A DNA stretch of 64,000 bases, from contig NC_012870.2 of the NCBI RefSeq assembly GCF_000003195.3, forward strand, positions 5,076,501 to 5,140,500. The letters are read 5' to 3'. Positions 12,733 through 25,876 of this stretch are shown one piece after another. How positions within the stretch are numbered: position 1 is the first letter of the stretch; every line of letters starts with the position of its first letter. Source of the stretch: Sorghum bicolor. Taxonomy: Eukaryota; Streptophyta; Magnoliopsida; Poales; Poaceae. The notes below the pieces were generated by a model. It saw only the letters and a list, made by a program, of their open reading frames with translations. It made no database searches and was not told where the DNA came from. The position numbers were made by a program, and so were the translations under genes.

Positions 12733-15700
12733 ATGGAGGCGGTCCAGGCGGTACGTGATCTGATCCGCTTTTTCCTCGTATCTAGTAGCCATCGCGTGCC
12801 TTGTTTCTGCTTGCCATACGTTTTGTTTAGGCCGGTCTGAAATTCTGAATCGGGCTGTTCATCCGCTCGCTCTCACGTTCTCCTGATTGTTTCATCCGTT
12901 GTTTGTATGCGTTGGAACATGATGATTGATGATCATATTTACTTTCCACGTTTGTATGCGTTGTTTGCGTATTGGCGGTCCAATTCCAAGGCTTACTTGA
13001 TCAAGAATATATTGTCTGCGGTTTTCTGAATTCTATCACAAAATCACCAATCCAGTTGCACATCGCAACAGCGTTCACTTACTAATTCATCAGAACTACT
13101 GTTATTAGGACTGCTGTATATTTTTTTATAAGAAAAGAAAAAACTAGAGCTGTCGTGTCTTATTCGTCAGAGAGTTCTCGCCGCTCATATCTGGTCAGTT
13201 TGTGCTTGAAATCAGATGACTCTTTTTTTGGATTCAATTCCAGTGGGTCCTAACCCGCATGGTTGTACTCATTTTCATGCCCATTGTTTCATTTTGATCA
13301 AACTCTCTATGAGCCATCAAATCTGATCCCATCATTTGCGTCAACTTGTGACGACATATTCATTCCATGGAATTCTCAGCACTGGAGTCAACACTTGAGC
13401 CTACAATTCTGATCAAGTTCCCATTTTGTTCGGTTCTCCAATGTTTCCATCACCTTTCCTATCATCAGATGTTGAACTACACTGAAAAATCTAAATTCTG
13501 ATTCCTGCATATCATTAGATGTTGAACTACACTGAAAAAATAAATTCTGAATTCTGAATCCAAAAAACTTGCTGCAGGTACTGAGCGAGAGGACGAACCC
13601 GCTGCTCCACAGGTCATCCAGTCCATCAGGCGTCGGTCGGCTCCAACCTGACGCCGGCAACGGCGCGGGCTTCTACGACGGTTCCGCCTATTCTTTCCTC
13701 GACACTACCAAGCCCTGCGCCACCCGGTTCAGCAGCGGGTCAGTGACGTCCGAGGACTCGCCGGCGCTGACGCCCAGGCTGCTGTCCTTCATGTCCAGCT
13801 CCAGCCCCGACAACTGCTCCTCCTCCGCCGAATGGCCCGACCGTGCGGTGGCGTCGCGCTCCAATCGGTACCTCTTCGACGCGAGCGCGCAGGCCCGGTG
13901 CGCCGAGTACCTGGACCTGATGAGGCTGGAGGTGGATGCGCAGCTGGGAAAGCTCAAGGGAGGTGTCACCGGCCTGGAGAGCTACGCCTTGCCGGACAAC
14001 GGCCGTGTGATCGGAGGTGCGCACCGGCACCTGGGCATGTCGCTTGATGTGACGCTGATTGAGATTGATGAGAGGTTCAACGCCCTGAAGCTGCTCATGG
14101 GCTCCGTGTTCCGACAGGCGAGGGAGATGCTTGGTTCGGTCAACTCGTCGGTGTCTGATCTGCAGTCGGAGAATGAGCTGCAACTGGAAGTCTTCGGTGC
14201 CGTCATCGGAGAGTGCGTCAGTGGTCTGCAGGAGGAGCTAGAGAGGAAGCTGTATGAGCAGATTAGCATCACAAACACCATGAGCAGGAACTTGAAGGAG
14301 GCCATAACACAATTTGCCGCCATGCGCGAAGACCTTGGCGCTCTTTGTAAGCTACTACTGCCTTTAGTACCAGAAGCTCATATTTCTAACGGCAAGAATG
14401 AAAGTCCAGGCAACAGGAGTAACAGATGGAAGTACAATTTCTTTGGAAAGAAACCCAAAGAGGACCGTTCTCCACGTCCCGAGGACAGCAAGAGTTTCAA
14501 GAAGCAAAAATCATTTGGTGCAAAGGATGTCATCTCAGAAAAGTCTGACTTTCGCCATCTCAACGGTATGACTACAGAGCAAGTGATAAGCTATTTTAAG
14601 TCTGAGATCAGCAAGCTGAAAAGGATGCATGAATCTGCATTGCAAGAGAAGACAGAAGAACTGTTCAGGTTCAAACGGGAGAAGGGGTCACATTCTCTCA
14701 AGAATGACATTGAATTTGAACCTTTGAGAAAGAAAATTCCAGAGATTGTATTGAGAATGGACCAAATCATTTCCAAGAATATAAAGATACCTGCGATCTG
14801 CATGACCCATGATGAACTTGACGAAAGATGCAGGCTGATGAGCAGAGTCGATGCTTTGTTTTATGAAAACCAGCATCTTCGAGGGTTGCTTGCAGATAGG
14901 ACGAAGGACGTTAAGGCATTATCATCTCAGCTATCTGAAGCCAGCACAGAACTGTCTCTTCAGTTGTCGTCCGAAGAAGAGCTCCTGAGACAAATCGACA
15001 AAGTTAGAGAAGACTGTGAGGACCTCCGAATTGAATGTGATGTTAGAGAGGAAATGTATCAAACTGTTACAAAACAATTGCTTGATGACTACAAGGACAA
15101 TATGGATGGTGCTGCACTAAATCTTAGTGCAAAGTTGTCTTCACTTGAATCTGCAGTCTCTGAAAAGAACAAGGCATTATGTCTATATAGTGAAGAAAAT
15201 CACAGGTTAAAGGAGAAGTTAGCAGAGTTAGAAAAGGAGCGCTTGATCCATGATCACCGGGAAGTTCCAGAAGTCATAAAACAAGAGAGTACAGAAATTG
15301 TTCTGCGTGACATTGAGGTCGAGCCTCGCACATCGCCAAGACAATCAAATGGGAATGATTTGCAGTATGATGAGCTTGTGAAACTCAACTCAAGCTTACA
15401 GCAAACGTCAGGTATCCTGAAGGAAATGGACAATAAAAATATGGATCGCAGTAATAGCTTCACTAGGAATGAGCAAGAAAAGCAGCTGGAGTGCATTTTA
15501 GTGTCTATCATGAAATTATCAAAGGAATTTGTAGAGATTGAGAAAAAACTGTCAGCAGAAAGAACTGAGAGCAGGTTTGTTTTTGTTCATCTTCATTACA
15601 TTTGCTTCTTAGGAAGTTTTATTTCATTTTCAAAAACGTCGAGCATGGTCGTTTCAGGTCAGAGGATTTGAGTGATCACTGCAGCCACATGGTCAGACAA

Positions 15701-16167
15701 GCCGTGGTACTAACAAAAATAGGGCTCTGGTATAAACGAATGATTGAAGCGAGGCGTTCTGAGCTCGAAAAGGCTGAAGCCAAGGTACTTCTAGAATTGA
15801 ACTTCTGTTTGACTGCAAGAACACGTGATATATAATTATATAAATTCATCATGCAGAAACTCTGAAACGTTTTCAATGTGATCAGGTTATGACATTGGGC
15901 GACAAGATCACTGCACAGTTAAGCCTTCTTCAAAAGATATATTTAACTCTTGATCGTTACTCTCCTACGTTGCAGCAGCATCCTGGTGTAAGTACCTCAG
16001 TTGGAGATGGCTTGCATCCATGTATTTTGCAATGACCGGTACAATATTCAGAACTTTGCAAACATTAACATGGTTGCCTTTGTATGCAGCTGCTAGACTC
16101 TTTCTTGAAGACATGCAAGCTTGTTGCAGATTTGAGAAGTAAACAGAACGAAGGTTATACGACATGA
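12733..16167 (+). CDS. WPP domain-associated protein (WAP)-like coiled-coil protein (5 exons, 773 aa)
   Basis: The exons are 12733-12750, 13578-15574, 15658-15784, 15886-15987 and 16090-16167. The first encodes only MEAVQA and the second most of the protein. The N-terminal third is Ser-rich. Residues from roughly 330 on are predicted coiled coil, rich in Glu/Lys/Leu heptads and broken by the diagnostic segment MTTEQVISYFKSEISKLKRM and by KREKGSHSLKNDIEFEPLRK. These match the plant WAP family, whose tomato member was found as a partner of WPP-domain proteins at the nuclear envelope. It is probably a structural or tethering protein without enzymatic activity. No transmembrane segment is evident. 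The start is the first in-frame ATG; upstream in-frame sequence lacks one. Family assignment rests on recognition of the central block. Confidence 0.82.
13461..13560. repeat. 50-bp direct duplication in WAP intron 1
   Basis: Two adjacent copies (from 13461 and 13511) share ATCATYAGATGTTGAACTAC and the following ACTGAAAAA, with a few differences. They end just before the exon 2 splice acceptor. Confidence 0.8.
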
Positions 16168-16975
16168 ATGAGGAGGTGGTATGGTCCTTGGTAGCTGATG
16201 TTCCTCGATGCGCCAAGTGAAGGATTCTAATCATCTCAGGTTTCAGAATTCAGATCCTGATTTGCTGTATATATGAGTACCAAGTGAACCAACAGCTACC
16301 TTGCTAATCTTATGCAATGCAAGTGGTAGCTGTCTCTATCTGCAATGATGGCCAGAAATCTGAAACCACGTGCGGAGCAAGAAGATATGTACAGATGGCA
16401 TTGTGCTCACGTGCTTGTTGGTTAGAAAATAGGGTTGTTACTTGTTTAGTTAGCAGCCTAGGCTATAGAATAGGATGTATTGGATGATTCTCTCACTCGT
16501 AGACCAAGTAGAAAAGATGTTAACCACATTGTAAGCATAAAATTTATCTATCCCCACTCTGTGTTGATGAGTATCTTTCCTCCATCCAGATTGATGGTAT
16601 TGCTACTCACTGGGTGCGCTCATGGTCAACCCACAGTGAAATGAGCATGTAGAATGTTGGAGACAAAAATAATGGAGATTTTCGCCAAAGCGTGGGTGGA
16701 TGTCTTCTGAGTTCTAGTAGGTTTAGTGCTTAGTTTGCCAATCTCGAACTTTATTTTCTTTAAGCTCTTCAAATCCAGCCAGTTGCACTATAATAATTGA
16801 TTTGATTGATTTGAGTGCAAAAATCATACGGAGGTCGAAATAAAATTTCAGAAACGAGCTTACACATGACACAACCAATGTTTAAACGCTGAAATAGTCC
16901 ATCAACGTTGCAATCGAGGATCTTAAGGGAATTCGAGTTTTCAAACTTGGCCTAAGCAGTCTAACCGGCACGGTC
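16168..16975. other. Intergenic, WAP 3' flank
   Basis: Includes the likely WAP 3' UTR (to about 16550). No gene, hairpin element or obvious repeat is seen. Confidence 0.5.
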
Positions 16976-17102
16976 GGGCCCATATTTATTTTATTGCAGA
17001 TTGCAGTCTAACCCACTTCATCCTCCCTTTCCTTTCGCTACTCTGCTCGGTGGGCTTTCTTGGCCTGTGATCCCCTGATCGGCCCATTGTTTGAAGGCCC
17101 AG
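16976..17102 (+). promoter_or_regulatory. GGCCCA element cluster upstream of histidinol dehydrogenase
   Basis: GGGCCCA (16976-16982), GGCCCA (17081-17086) and AAGGCCCAG (17096-17102) lie 270-400 bp before the start codon. This site II-like arrangement is typical of TATA-less housekeeping genes; function here is inferred. Confidence 0.45.
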
Positions 17103-17374
17103 CTAATATACAGGGAAAGAGGAGGCAGTGCGTGAGTGCGTGGCTCCGAGTCCGACTGAGAGCAAGCGGGGGATACGACTATACGAGAGGCGACTTCCAC
17201 TCCCGTCGCACAGTCGCCGCCGGAGGCCGCGCGCGCCGCCGTCTCGCCACGGTTCGTCTCTCCGTCTACTTCCGTACCCTCGCAGAGCTCGGTTTCTGTT
17301 CAGTTTTCGCGCCCCCTCCCCCTCGCATCTGACACTCGCCACGCGACCCTCCAGAACTGAATCGCGCTCTGTTG

Positions 17375-20324
17375 ATGGGCAGCTTGCGCGCCCCGCCGCC
17401 GCCGGCGCAGCTCGTCGGAAGCACTAGGGTTGCCTTCCGTTCTGGGATTCGCTTTTCCTCCGACACAGTCCTCAAATACAGAGGTGCGCGCTTGTTGGTC
17501 TATTTTTTTTTTTCTGTTGCTGCCCGCCTGCCCCTGCCAACCACCAAGGTTTGCTGGACTCTGTTTCATGGAATCGTTCATTGCTTCCTGATTTTCAGGA
17601 TTAACTACCAGCAGCGCGATGAAATCATATAGACTATCCGAGCTCAGCGACACTGAGGTTAGCGGCCTCAAGGCTCGTCCCCGCATCGATTTCTCGTCCA
17701 TATTTGGCACGGTGAGATGACATCCAGATTACTCATGGTGTTGAAGTCCAGTATCGTTTCATTTCATAGCCTCATAACCATGGGATTCTGTCGTGTGCAA
17801 TTAGGTGAATCCAATCGTTGAGGATGTCCGTGTCAGAGGAGATGCAGCAGTTAAGCAGTAAGTGTTGCTGTTATAGATGGCCTTTTCTTGGACGACTGGG
17901 AGATTGTGATTAATTTTCTGGGTGGTTTGGTTTTTGTAGCTACACAGAAAAGTTTGACAAGGTCACGCTCGATGATGTTGTTGTTCGTGTTAGCGATCTT
18001 CCAGATGCAGAGGTAATTGTCCTGTTTTATGTATATATGTTATTTCCCCTATTTGCTGCATGAGTTTGGTTGTCTTACCTACATAAATACTGTAGCTTGA
18101 TCCAGCTGTGAGGGAAGCCTTCGATGTTGCATATGACAATATATATGCCTTCCATGTTTCACAAAAATTACCCGAGAAGACAGTTGAAAATATGAAAGTA
18201 AGAGATGCTCAATGTTTCCATTAGTAAAGTTTCACCTTTCTAAACGCTCTACGTTAATTATGTATGCCCTTTTTCGTGAATATGTGAAGGGGGTAAGATG
18301 TAAGAGAATAACAAGGTGCATTGGTTCTGTCGGGCTGTATGTCCCAGGTGGCACTGCGGTCTTGCCTTCGACTGCATTGATGCTTGCTGTGGTATGCTTG
18401 CCTCTACTCAAATCCTCTCAACTGAATTAATTGCATTAATTCACTGTTTGAAGCTTTTCATATAGCCTCTCTTTCTGCCAGCCTGCACAGATTGCTGGAT
18501 GCAAAACTATTGTCCTTGCCACACCACCTAGCCGTGATGGTAGCATATGCAAGGTACAGTTGTGGGACATGGAACTGCACCAGTATTCTTTTTTTAAACA
18601 ATTGTTTGATGAAGCACTATATACTTTTCTTGTTTCCTGCAGGAGGTGCTATACTGTGCAAAGAAAGCTGGTGTGACACACATATTGAAAGCTGGAGGAG
18701 CTCAGGTACTAGCATATTTTGAGATTGTTTTGTGCTTCATTATTTATTTCAGTGCTCTTAGTGCTGTTTACTTTCAGGCAATCTCAGCAATGGCATGGGG
18801 AACTGCATCGTGCCCAAAGGTATTTGAAGTATATAAACCTATCGGTTACATGTCTAAAATCAGTAGTGATCTTTTGTGTCCATATACTGGCCTCTATATA
18901 ATATATTGGTTGCTTGTTAAGTAATTCTCATAGAACTTAATAAACCGCAGCGTTTTTACTGGGCATGTCCTGCTCTTAGCACTTTAAATAAACTCTGCCC
19001 AAAACAACTGTTAACATATGGAGATGTTGACTCACCAAGTTCTAATTTTTGCTAACTTCATTACTGTGTCTACAGGTTGAGAAGATTTTTGGGCCTGGTA
19101 ACCAGTATGTAACAGCTGCCAAAATGATTCTTCAGGTTTGTTCTTGTTCTTCCATTGTAAATAAAACTTTACCATTATCTTCTTTGCCAAGACATGTTTT
19201 CTATGTTAAATTGTTTTTGTGGTTCTAATATTTCTTTGACTGCAGAACAGTGAAGCTATGGTATCTATAGACATGCCTGCTGGCCCTTCTGAAGTTTTAG
19301 TCATTGCTGATAAATACGCGAACCCAGTTCATGTTGCTGCTGATCTGCTATCTCAGGTACTGTATTCTATTTGTTGCCCAAGTCTTATCTGCATTACTAA
19401 ATGCTGTTCATGTTTGCTATTTAAAAAACTGAAATTTGAGAATCCTTCATGTATATAGAGGTTGTTTTATGATGCTAAACTTCCTATTATCGCACATGTT
19501 CATGAAGTGTGGCATTACAGTTAGCTAGTTAAATCTTTTGTAGGCAGAACATGGTCCAGATAGTCAGGTTGTTCTAGTTATTGCTGGAGATGGTGTTAAT
19601 TTGGGTGCCATTGAGGCAGAGGTTAGCAAGCAGTGCAACGCGCTTCCAAGAGGTGAATTTGCTTCAAAAGCACTTAGCCACAGCTTCACTGTGTTTGCCA
19701 AAGATATGGTTGAGGTAATTCTTCACCCCTTCTTCCTGCAATGGATGCATCTATGCTGCCCATTTGTGTTTTAAGTGCATCACCATTCTATTATGGACTT
19801 CAGTGCCTTCATTTTGTTTCTACCTTTTGCAGGCGATATCATTCTCAAATCTGTATGCCCCTGAACATTTGATCATCAATGTAAAGGATGCTGAGCAGTG
19901 GGAGGAGCTCGTTGAGAATGCAGGTAGGTATATTTTTATCATTAGGTGGTGTGGTTACATTGTTCTTCATGCAGACAAGCGGTCAGTTTTCATATCTTGG
20001 CACATCCATCTCGAATTCTTCATCTTAATATTTGGTTTCCACATCTCAGGGTCAGTTTTCTTGGGCCAATGGACCCCAGAGAGCGTGGGCGATTATGCAA
20101 GCGGAACAAACCATGTCCTTCCAACCTATGGTTACGCAAGGATGTACAGTGGTGTATCACTGAACTCTTTCCTCAAATACATTACTGTCCAATCCCTAAC
20201 AGAGGAAGGACTGAGAAAGCTGGGTCCATACGTCGCGAAGATGGCCGAAGTGGAAGGGCTAGAAGCGCACAAGAGAGCCGTTACCCTTAGGCTGCAAGAG
20301 GTTGAGGCCTCTGTAACCGTATAG
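17375..20324 (+). CDS. HDH: Histidinol dehydrogenase, plastid (14 exons, 478 aa)
   Basis: The exons are 17375-17483, 17599-17711, 17805-17857, 17940-18012, 18096-18197, 18290-18391, 18482-18553, 18643-18705, 18778-18819, 19076-19135, 19246-19356, 19544-19714, 19833-19923 and 20050-20324. The enzyme performs the last two steps of histidine synthesis, oxidising L-histidinol to L-histidine with two NAD+. Conserved residues known from bacterial HisD are present: the zinc ligands Gln and His in LLSQAEHGPD, the catalytic Glu-His in LYAPEHLII, the ligand Asp in [11 protein letters not shown] and the ligand His in [10 protein letters not shown]. The nucleotide-binding [10 protein letters not shown] is also intact. 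About 36 N-terminal residues, Arg/Ser/Ala-rich, fit a plastid transit peptide. The length matches other plant enzymes, and nothing looks broken. Confidence 0.96.
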
Positions 20325-21162
20325 CTGCTGTCATGATTCATTTGTAATGTTCAAAGTCGGTGTGGGATGTTGGAATTGAACTATTGATCTGGAATGTTAG
20401 AAAGAGGCGTTTCAACTGGTACTACAAATAATGCTCATTGCACTCTGATATGTTTCACGAATAAACATGAGCAGAACTTATTGTATATGTAGTGTTCTCG
20501 CATTAGTTATTTCCCTAGTTGCTTTTGCCCCAAATTTTGGATTGTGCATATCCATCCATTGTGTTTCAAATAGACCGACAAGCATGTATAATAATTTGAT
20601 GGAAAAGAAACAATAAAATGGCATCGACAAAGAGATTTTCATTGGAATCACATATGCACTGGGATGCCGTCGGTGGTCTGCTATCTTTGCTACCTCAGTT
20701 TCCTCTACCTGTCTGCTATCTTTGCTCCTTCAGTTTCCTCTCTCAAAGCCGGATGAGCCAGGGCCGCCCAGCACCAATGCAGTAAAAAAAAAGTCTACTT
20801 AACCTCGCTCAATTATTGACATCGCCAATTTTCTTCCTTAAGTATAAATTCAGATATTCTATACCGCAAACTGTTTAATACTCGCCTTGTCAGTTTTAAG
20901 ACAGTTTTCTTTTGTTTTGAATAAATCAATTCTCACAGTTATCGTACGAAAAGTTCTCTTTATGTTTGACCGAATGTATAGAAAAGAGCAAAAATATTTA
21001 TCACAATAGATGAATATATTTTGAAAATATATTTTATGATTATAATTCGGTGTCATAAACAATATTCTTTTCTATGAATTTAGTCAAACCTAAAAAATGA
21101 AGCCAATTTAAGATTTCATTTTAACTCATGGACGGGAGCACCAAGCTGACTGGTTTTAATGG
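20325..21162. other. Intergenic, AT-rich
   Basis: The HDH 3' flank is followed by a diverged AT-rich stretch (about 20860-21130) containing TATGTTTGACCGAATGTATAG and TTTAGTCAAACCTAAAAAA. This resembles the interior of Stowaway-type MITEs but lacks clear ends. A partly duplicated CTGCTATCTTTGCT..CAGTTTCCTCT occurs at about 20680-20740. No gene. Confidence 0.4.
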
Positions 21163-21247
21163 TGGCCCAAGCCCATTTCTGTTAGAACGGCAACACTAGG
21201 CTCCAACAAAGGCTCCACCACACCGTCGTGCGGATCCGAGGCCCAAC
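21163..21247 (+). promoter_or_regulatory. GGCCCA elements upstream of the ARV1-like gene
   Basis: GGCCCAAGCCCAT (21163-21175) and AGGCCCAAC (about 21239-21247) precede the start codon by 110-200 bp. They resemble site II elements of housekeeping promoters. Confidence 0.4.
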
Positions 21248-21358
21248 GGCGGCGGTGGGGGAGGCGGCGACCGTGTGGGAGGTCGCGCTGAGGCGGGGGA
21301 CTGAACCTGGACTGCGCGAGGCGCGAGGTAGGCTGGGCGGCGGCGGAAGAAATCACCG

Positions 21359-24200
21359 ATGGGCGATGCGCAGGCGGCAGGGGAGGGTCCGCGCTGCGTT
21401 GGCTGCGGCGGGCGCGTGAAGACGCTCTTCGTGCAGTACTCCCCGGGCAACATCCGCTTGATGAAATGCGTAAGCCACGCGAGTGCCCCTGTCCTCGCGA
21501 GTCTCTGCACCACTCGTGTAATCCGTTTTGACTTTTTCTTATGAGCCGTCAAACTCTCTGAATAGTGAATACTACCTTTCTTGTGCCTGCTAGGATAACT
21601 GCAAGGCTGTTGCTGATCCCTACATCGAGTGCGAGTTCATGGTACGGTCATCAATGAACAACGCCTTGCAGCTTAATTTTGGATGTGTTAGCTGCGTAGG
21701 ATGCTTGAGTGGTTTACTAAGTGTTGACATCTGCTTGCTCCTTTCTAGATCATCTTGATTGATCTTGTCCTGCACAAGACAAGGGCATACCGCCATGTTC
21801 TGTTTAATAAGCTGAGCATGGGATCATCTGTTGACAAGGTATGAATCTATGCTTTGCAGGCCGACTCTGATTGCTGTTTCACATTCCTGCAAACATCAAA
21901 TTGTGCTTGGCTCATACTGCAAACATCGAATACCACCTTTCTTTTGCTGGTCTCGTAGTAGTAATGCTTTAAGCATTTATGCATTTCACTTTGACTTGCC
22001 TTAGCTAATCTGTGTGAAACAATTGTTACTGGAGAAGTCGAGATGCCCACTTGTAGATAGAGTAGTTAATGTATGGATGAGGCTAAATATGGTTTGGTCA
22101 TGCTTATTCATGCTAAATTGCCAGGACCCAGGACTGCTCTCCTTTCTACATTAAAGCAAATCATTTACTTCTTCCGTCTTTTCCGCTTCAATTTTATCTT
22201 GAGGAGTGACACAAGCAATCAGGACGGTAACAATAAACATCATCAATTATGTGCCCCGTTCCATTTTTACTCAATAATTCCCATGCTTCTACTTGGAAAA
22301 TTGAAGCTTTGCTTTCTTCCTTTTGCTAATGATGACATTCCTGTTTCACTGACACTTGAGCCTTTGGTGACTTCCTGACCCTTCACAGCAGCATATAAAA
22401 ACCAATTTGGCATAAAAATTTGTTTTCCATTCGTATAGGTTTTAGATGAATAGTTTGGCAATCTTGTTGTGATCTGCTCTCATCTTGTAGCGATTTCATA
22501 CCTTCCCTTCAAGAACTTATTTGGTAGGGTACGTCTTCATGTCCATATATAATTTGATTCCCTGTCTAATATGCCTGTGTGTTCGTGTTTGCAGGGAATA
22601 CTTTACCGGTCTACTTTGATACATATTGCTCTTGATGCATGTATCCTTGAATTCATAAATCTTTACTTTGATTTTGATTACTATGAACTATCTGCGCATC
22701 TTAAACAGTCCATAACTATGTAAGTCAGAATATCTTTTTCGAAAGGAAACAGAGCTGATGGGGCTTCTTCCAGGAGTATTTTCTCAACAATTTCCAATTG
22801 CACTGAGGTGATTACAGTTACCGGCATTCAAATATATTTTTTTAAGTGCAAATCGTCATAACAGTGTGCCCAACATTTTGTTGCTCTCCAGGTTATTGGC
22901 GATGCATTGTTGGGAAACATCATATTTATGATCATTTTACTCCTGGGAGTGCGATTTATTCTCAAATTATCTTTCGATGTTATAAGGTACAACTGGCATG
23001 ATGTCCTCTTCTTGTTAGAATAAAACATTTATTGCTATCAATGGGTCCCTGAGTGTTCTTGATGGGGTTTATGCAGCTAGTAGAGATCATGCAACAGTCT
23101 AATAGTCTCATAGTTCATTTCTGTTCTATTTACATTTTTCGTATATCTTATTTTATTTGCAATTTCGTTTGCTTGTCCATGGTTTTTTTTTGTAATAACA
23201 ATTTTTCGTTACTCAGGTATAGGGATGTTCTGTTCGCTGTCATCATTTCAAGCTACTTCAAGCTGTTCCTTTTCACAATGATGGTATAAAAGATTTTTAT
23301 GTATTAATTGTTTCTCTTCTAAGCATATCTGCGGTTTTATTCTTTCTGAATTGAGTATGAATATTTGCAGGTTTGGGAGTTTCCATCATCTGTTATATTC
23401 ATTGTTGAAATGTTTGTTCTCTCATCAAATGTTGTAGCCCTGAGAGGTACAAAGCACTGCACATATATTCTCCCCATGAATATATTCATTCTCCAAATAT
23501 TTTCTAGTCAGTAGGATGCATATATACATTGACAACAGTCTTGGTAAATGCCGCACGCTTCTTGCATAACATAAATTGAAACATTTATTTGAGTATTCCC
23601 TAGATGTTTTCTAGCTGTAAGGATTCTTACACATCAATAATATTCAAGGAGCATAGGCCGTGGATAGCATAGATGATTATGTTAGGGTTCTGTGTGGCAT
23701 CAACTGACACATGATCAAAGTTTTTTCTATTAATCCTGCCATTTTCTGATACTAACATATAGGCATGGTTAGATGGAATGTTCCTTTCTGTAATCAAGAT
23801 CTCTACTGATGAGTCAGACAGATGTCCTTAGTTCTGACATCAAATGATCAAAGTTTATGGCATGTCGCCTTGTATCCTATACTATAATTCTTCTCAGCAT
23901 CTACAAGTTACGTCTTCTATAGCTTTTTGAAGTGTTAGTGTACTAGTAACTTGGGGCAATTGATGGTTTCCTCTTTTTACTGAAACTGTGAGTCTGTGAC
24001 AGTTCTATTTCTTTTTAGTTACGTGCAAATTAAATTATGTTTCATTGGTGAACAGTAAACCTGTTCAACGTTGTGTGAACTGAGAACACCATTTCTTTGC
24101 AGTTGTTTCGCAGTTTCCAAAAGCCCACTGCTTCGCGGTCTGCTTAGTAGCGCATGCAGCAAAATACTTAACCCAGCGATGGATCCTTGGAACGCCATGA
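21359..24200 (+). CDS. ARV1-like ER lipid-homeostasis protein (9 exons, 254 aa)
   Basis: The exons are 21359-21469, 21594-21641, 21749-21838, 22595-22719, 22753-22807, 22892-22986, 23217-23283, 23371-23446 and 24103-24200. The N-terminus has the ARV1 homology domain with two CxxC pairs: Cys13-VG-Cys16 and Cys37-DN-Cys40, a zinc-ribbon-like arrangement followed by ADPYIECE. Then come several hydrophobic segments (IILIDLVL, NIIFMIILLLGVRF, DVLFAVIISSYFKLFLF, SVIFIVEMFVLS) expected to span the ER membrane. In yeast and Arabidopsis the family supports sterol distribution and lipid homeostasis. Exons 4 and 5 are the least certain: intron 4 (22720-22752) is only 33 bp, unusually short for a plant, so exon 5 may use another acceptor (22774) or differ in extent. 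The rest joins cleanly to a terminal LTQRWILGTP. Confidence 0.87.
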
Positions 24201-25735
24201 ACCCTGAACTCGTCCAGAACTCCAGATCATCCTGGAGCTTCAAGCATGGCCCTAGTCTACAGATGGACCGTCCTGGTGCTTCTAGCGCTGTCTAGTAGGT
24301 ATACTGTGCCCTGATGGTGAGCTCTGATGGTTGGATGCTGGCTTCTTGAGCCTAGGATGCTTGGCCGCTCATGATGTCGCGACATTGTTTGGTATATAAT
24401 ACAATGACTGTATTCCTAAGTTTGGTCTTCTCCCCCCCCCCCCCCCCCTTCCCTGTGAGTAGCTGAGCTGTGGACCATGCTGGAATTGCACGGTCTCGTG
24501 GCTCATGGCATCTGTGCAGCCCGAGCCCAGCACCGGCTGTTGAGCAATCTTTTCCATGTTGTACTTGTGGCAAAGACGGATATGGCATCTTTACTCGTAG
24601 GTACTAGCTTCTGAGTGTTGTGTTGTGTGGTTGGTACTTGGTTGGTCCCTTTACCCTACCATACCAACGGCCTACGTGGCTACGTAGCCTCAGCATCTCC
24701 TGTTCCCGAAAGAGTGCAGCAAAGTAAGGACCTACTACTGTATTAGGCTATTACCATTGTGTTATGCTTTGGCGGTTCTGTCAACATTACCTGTGAACAT
24801 TTCGTTTCCTGGCTGCAGCTGTGTTGGACACTTGGACTGGAATGCTCACGCACTGCGGCAGCAGCAGTTCTCGAGCTCAGATAGTCAGATTCAGGCTCCC
24901 CGAATCTGATCAGGTGTGTTCTGTCTCGCTCTGTTTTTTTAATAACCTTGACCGACCTGAACGCTGACACCACCTGCCTCTCCGTGCACCGACAAATGAC
25001 AATGGCTGCTCTGTGCTCTCTATGTTTGCGATGAACCATAACATTGCATCGTGCATCTCACTAGGCACTGAGACTAGTTGGAGAGAAATTTACAAGTCTG
25101 ACTAAATCTTGCTGGCCATCCTTGACGTGATTGAGCATGCACCAGACAATCACCTGAAAACTAGAACCGTCAGTCCGGGTTTGGGCAGCAGGATCTTGAG
25201 GGAGATATAGTTGCTTGCTGGTTCTAATGGTGCCATAGCGAAAACAGAATCTTTTCATAACAAAGCACTGTGACTTGTCACATGGAAAGCGGTGACCAAA
25301 AGGAGGAGCTTCCTCATGTGCTTAGAGCAAAGGCATCTACAAAAGTGTTGTCACTTGTTAGAGAATTGCCCGAGTAATTTCAGTTGGTGCGAGTCATTTG
25401 TGATGTCTTGGGACAGATCTGCTTCACGTTTTTCAGCTCCGCTCCACATTTTTTAGCCAAACGGTTTCAGCTCCACGCACTCAGTTTGAGAAAAAATGGT
25501 GGAGTTGTGAGAGCACCTAAAGAGGTACTCCACGAACTCCAGTTTTTTGTGGAGCTGCTCCATAGTGGAGTTTGTGGAGCAGAGTTCGTGGAGCAGTGCC
25601 AAACACCCCCTAAAGCGCCATGTTTTTATTTGCCTGATGGAGATCTCCGTACATTCTTGCTAAAGCCTAGTATATAGCAAGAATATACAGAAGAGTACAT
25701 ATAAGTATATGGAAAAAAACTAAAGCCAGTCTTTT
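24201..25735. other. Intergenic, ARV1 3' flank
   Basis: A homopolymer run of 17 C lies at 24432-24448. From about 25430 to 25614 the DNA is rich in GTGGAGC/GCTCCAC words and ends GCCAAACACCCCCTA, which resembles one end of a Harbinger-type element whose other end I cannot place. No gene is seen. Confidence 0.45.
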
Positions 25736-25876
25736 GCCTCCTAATCCAAGCTTTCATTCATTTAATTAGTCGCAGCCTACTTTTTTGCCTCCTAATCCAA
25801 GCTTTCATTCATTTAATTAGTCGCAGCCTACTTTTTTGCCTCCTAATCCAAGCTTTCATTCATTTAATTAGTCGCA
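25736..25876. repeat. 51-bp minisatellite, about 2.8 copies
   Basis: Copies start at 25736, 25787 and 25838. Each begins GCCTCCTAATCCAAGCTTTC and the full copies end in a T-run. They are almost identical, so amplification is recent. Confidence 0.9.
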
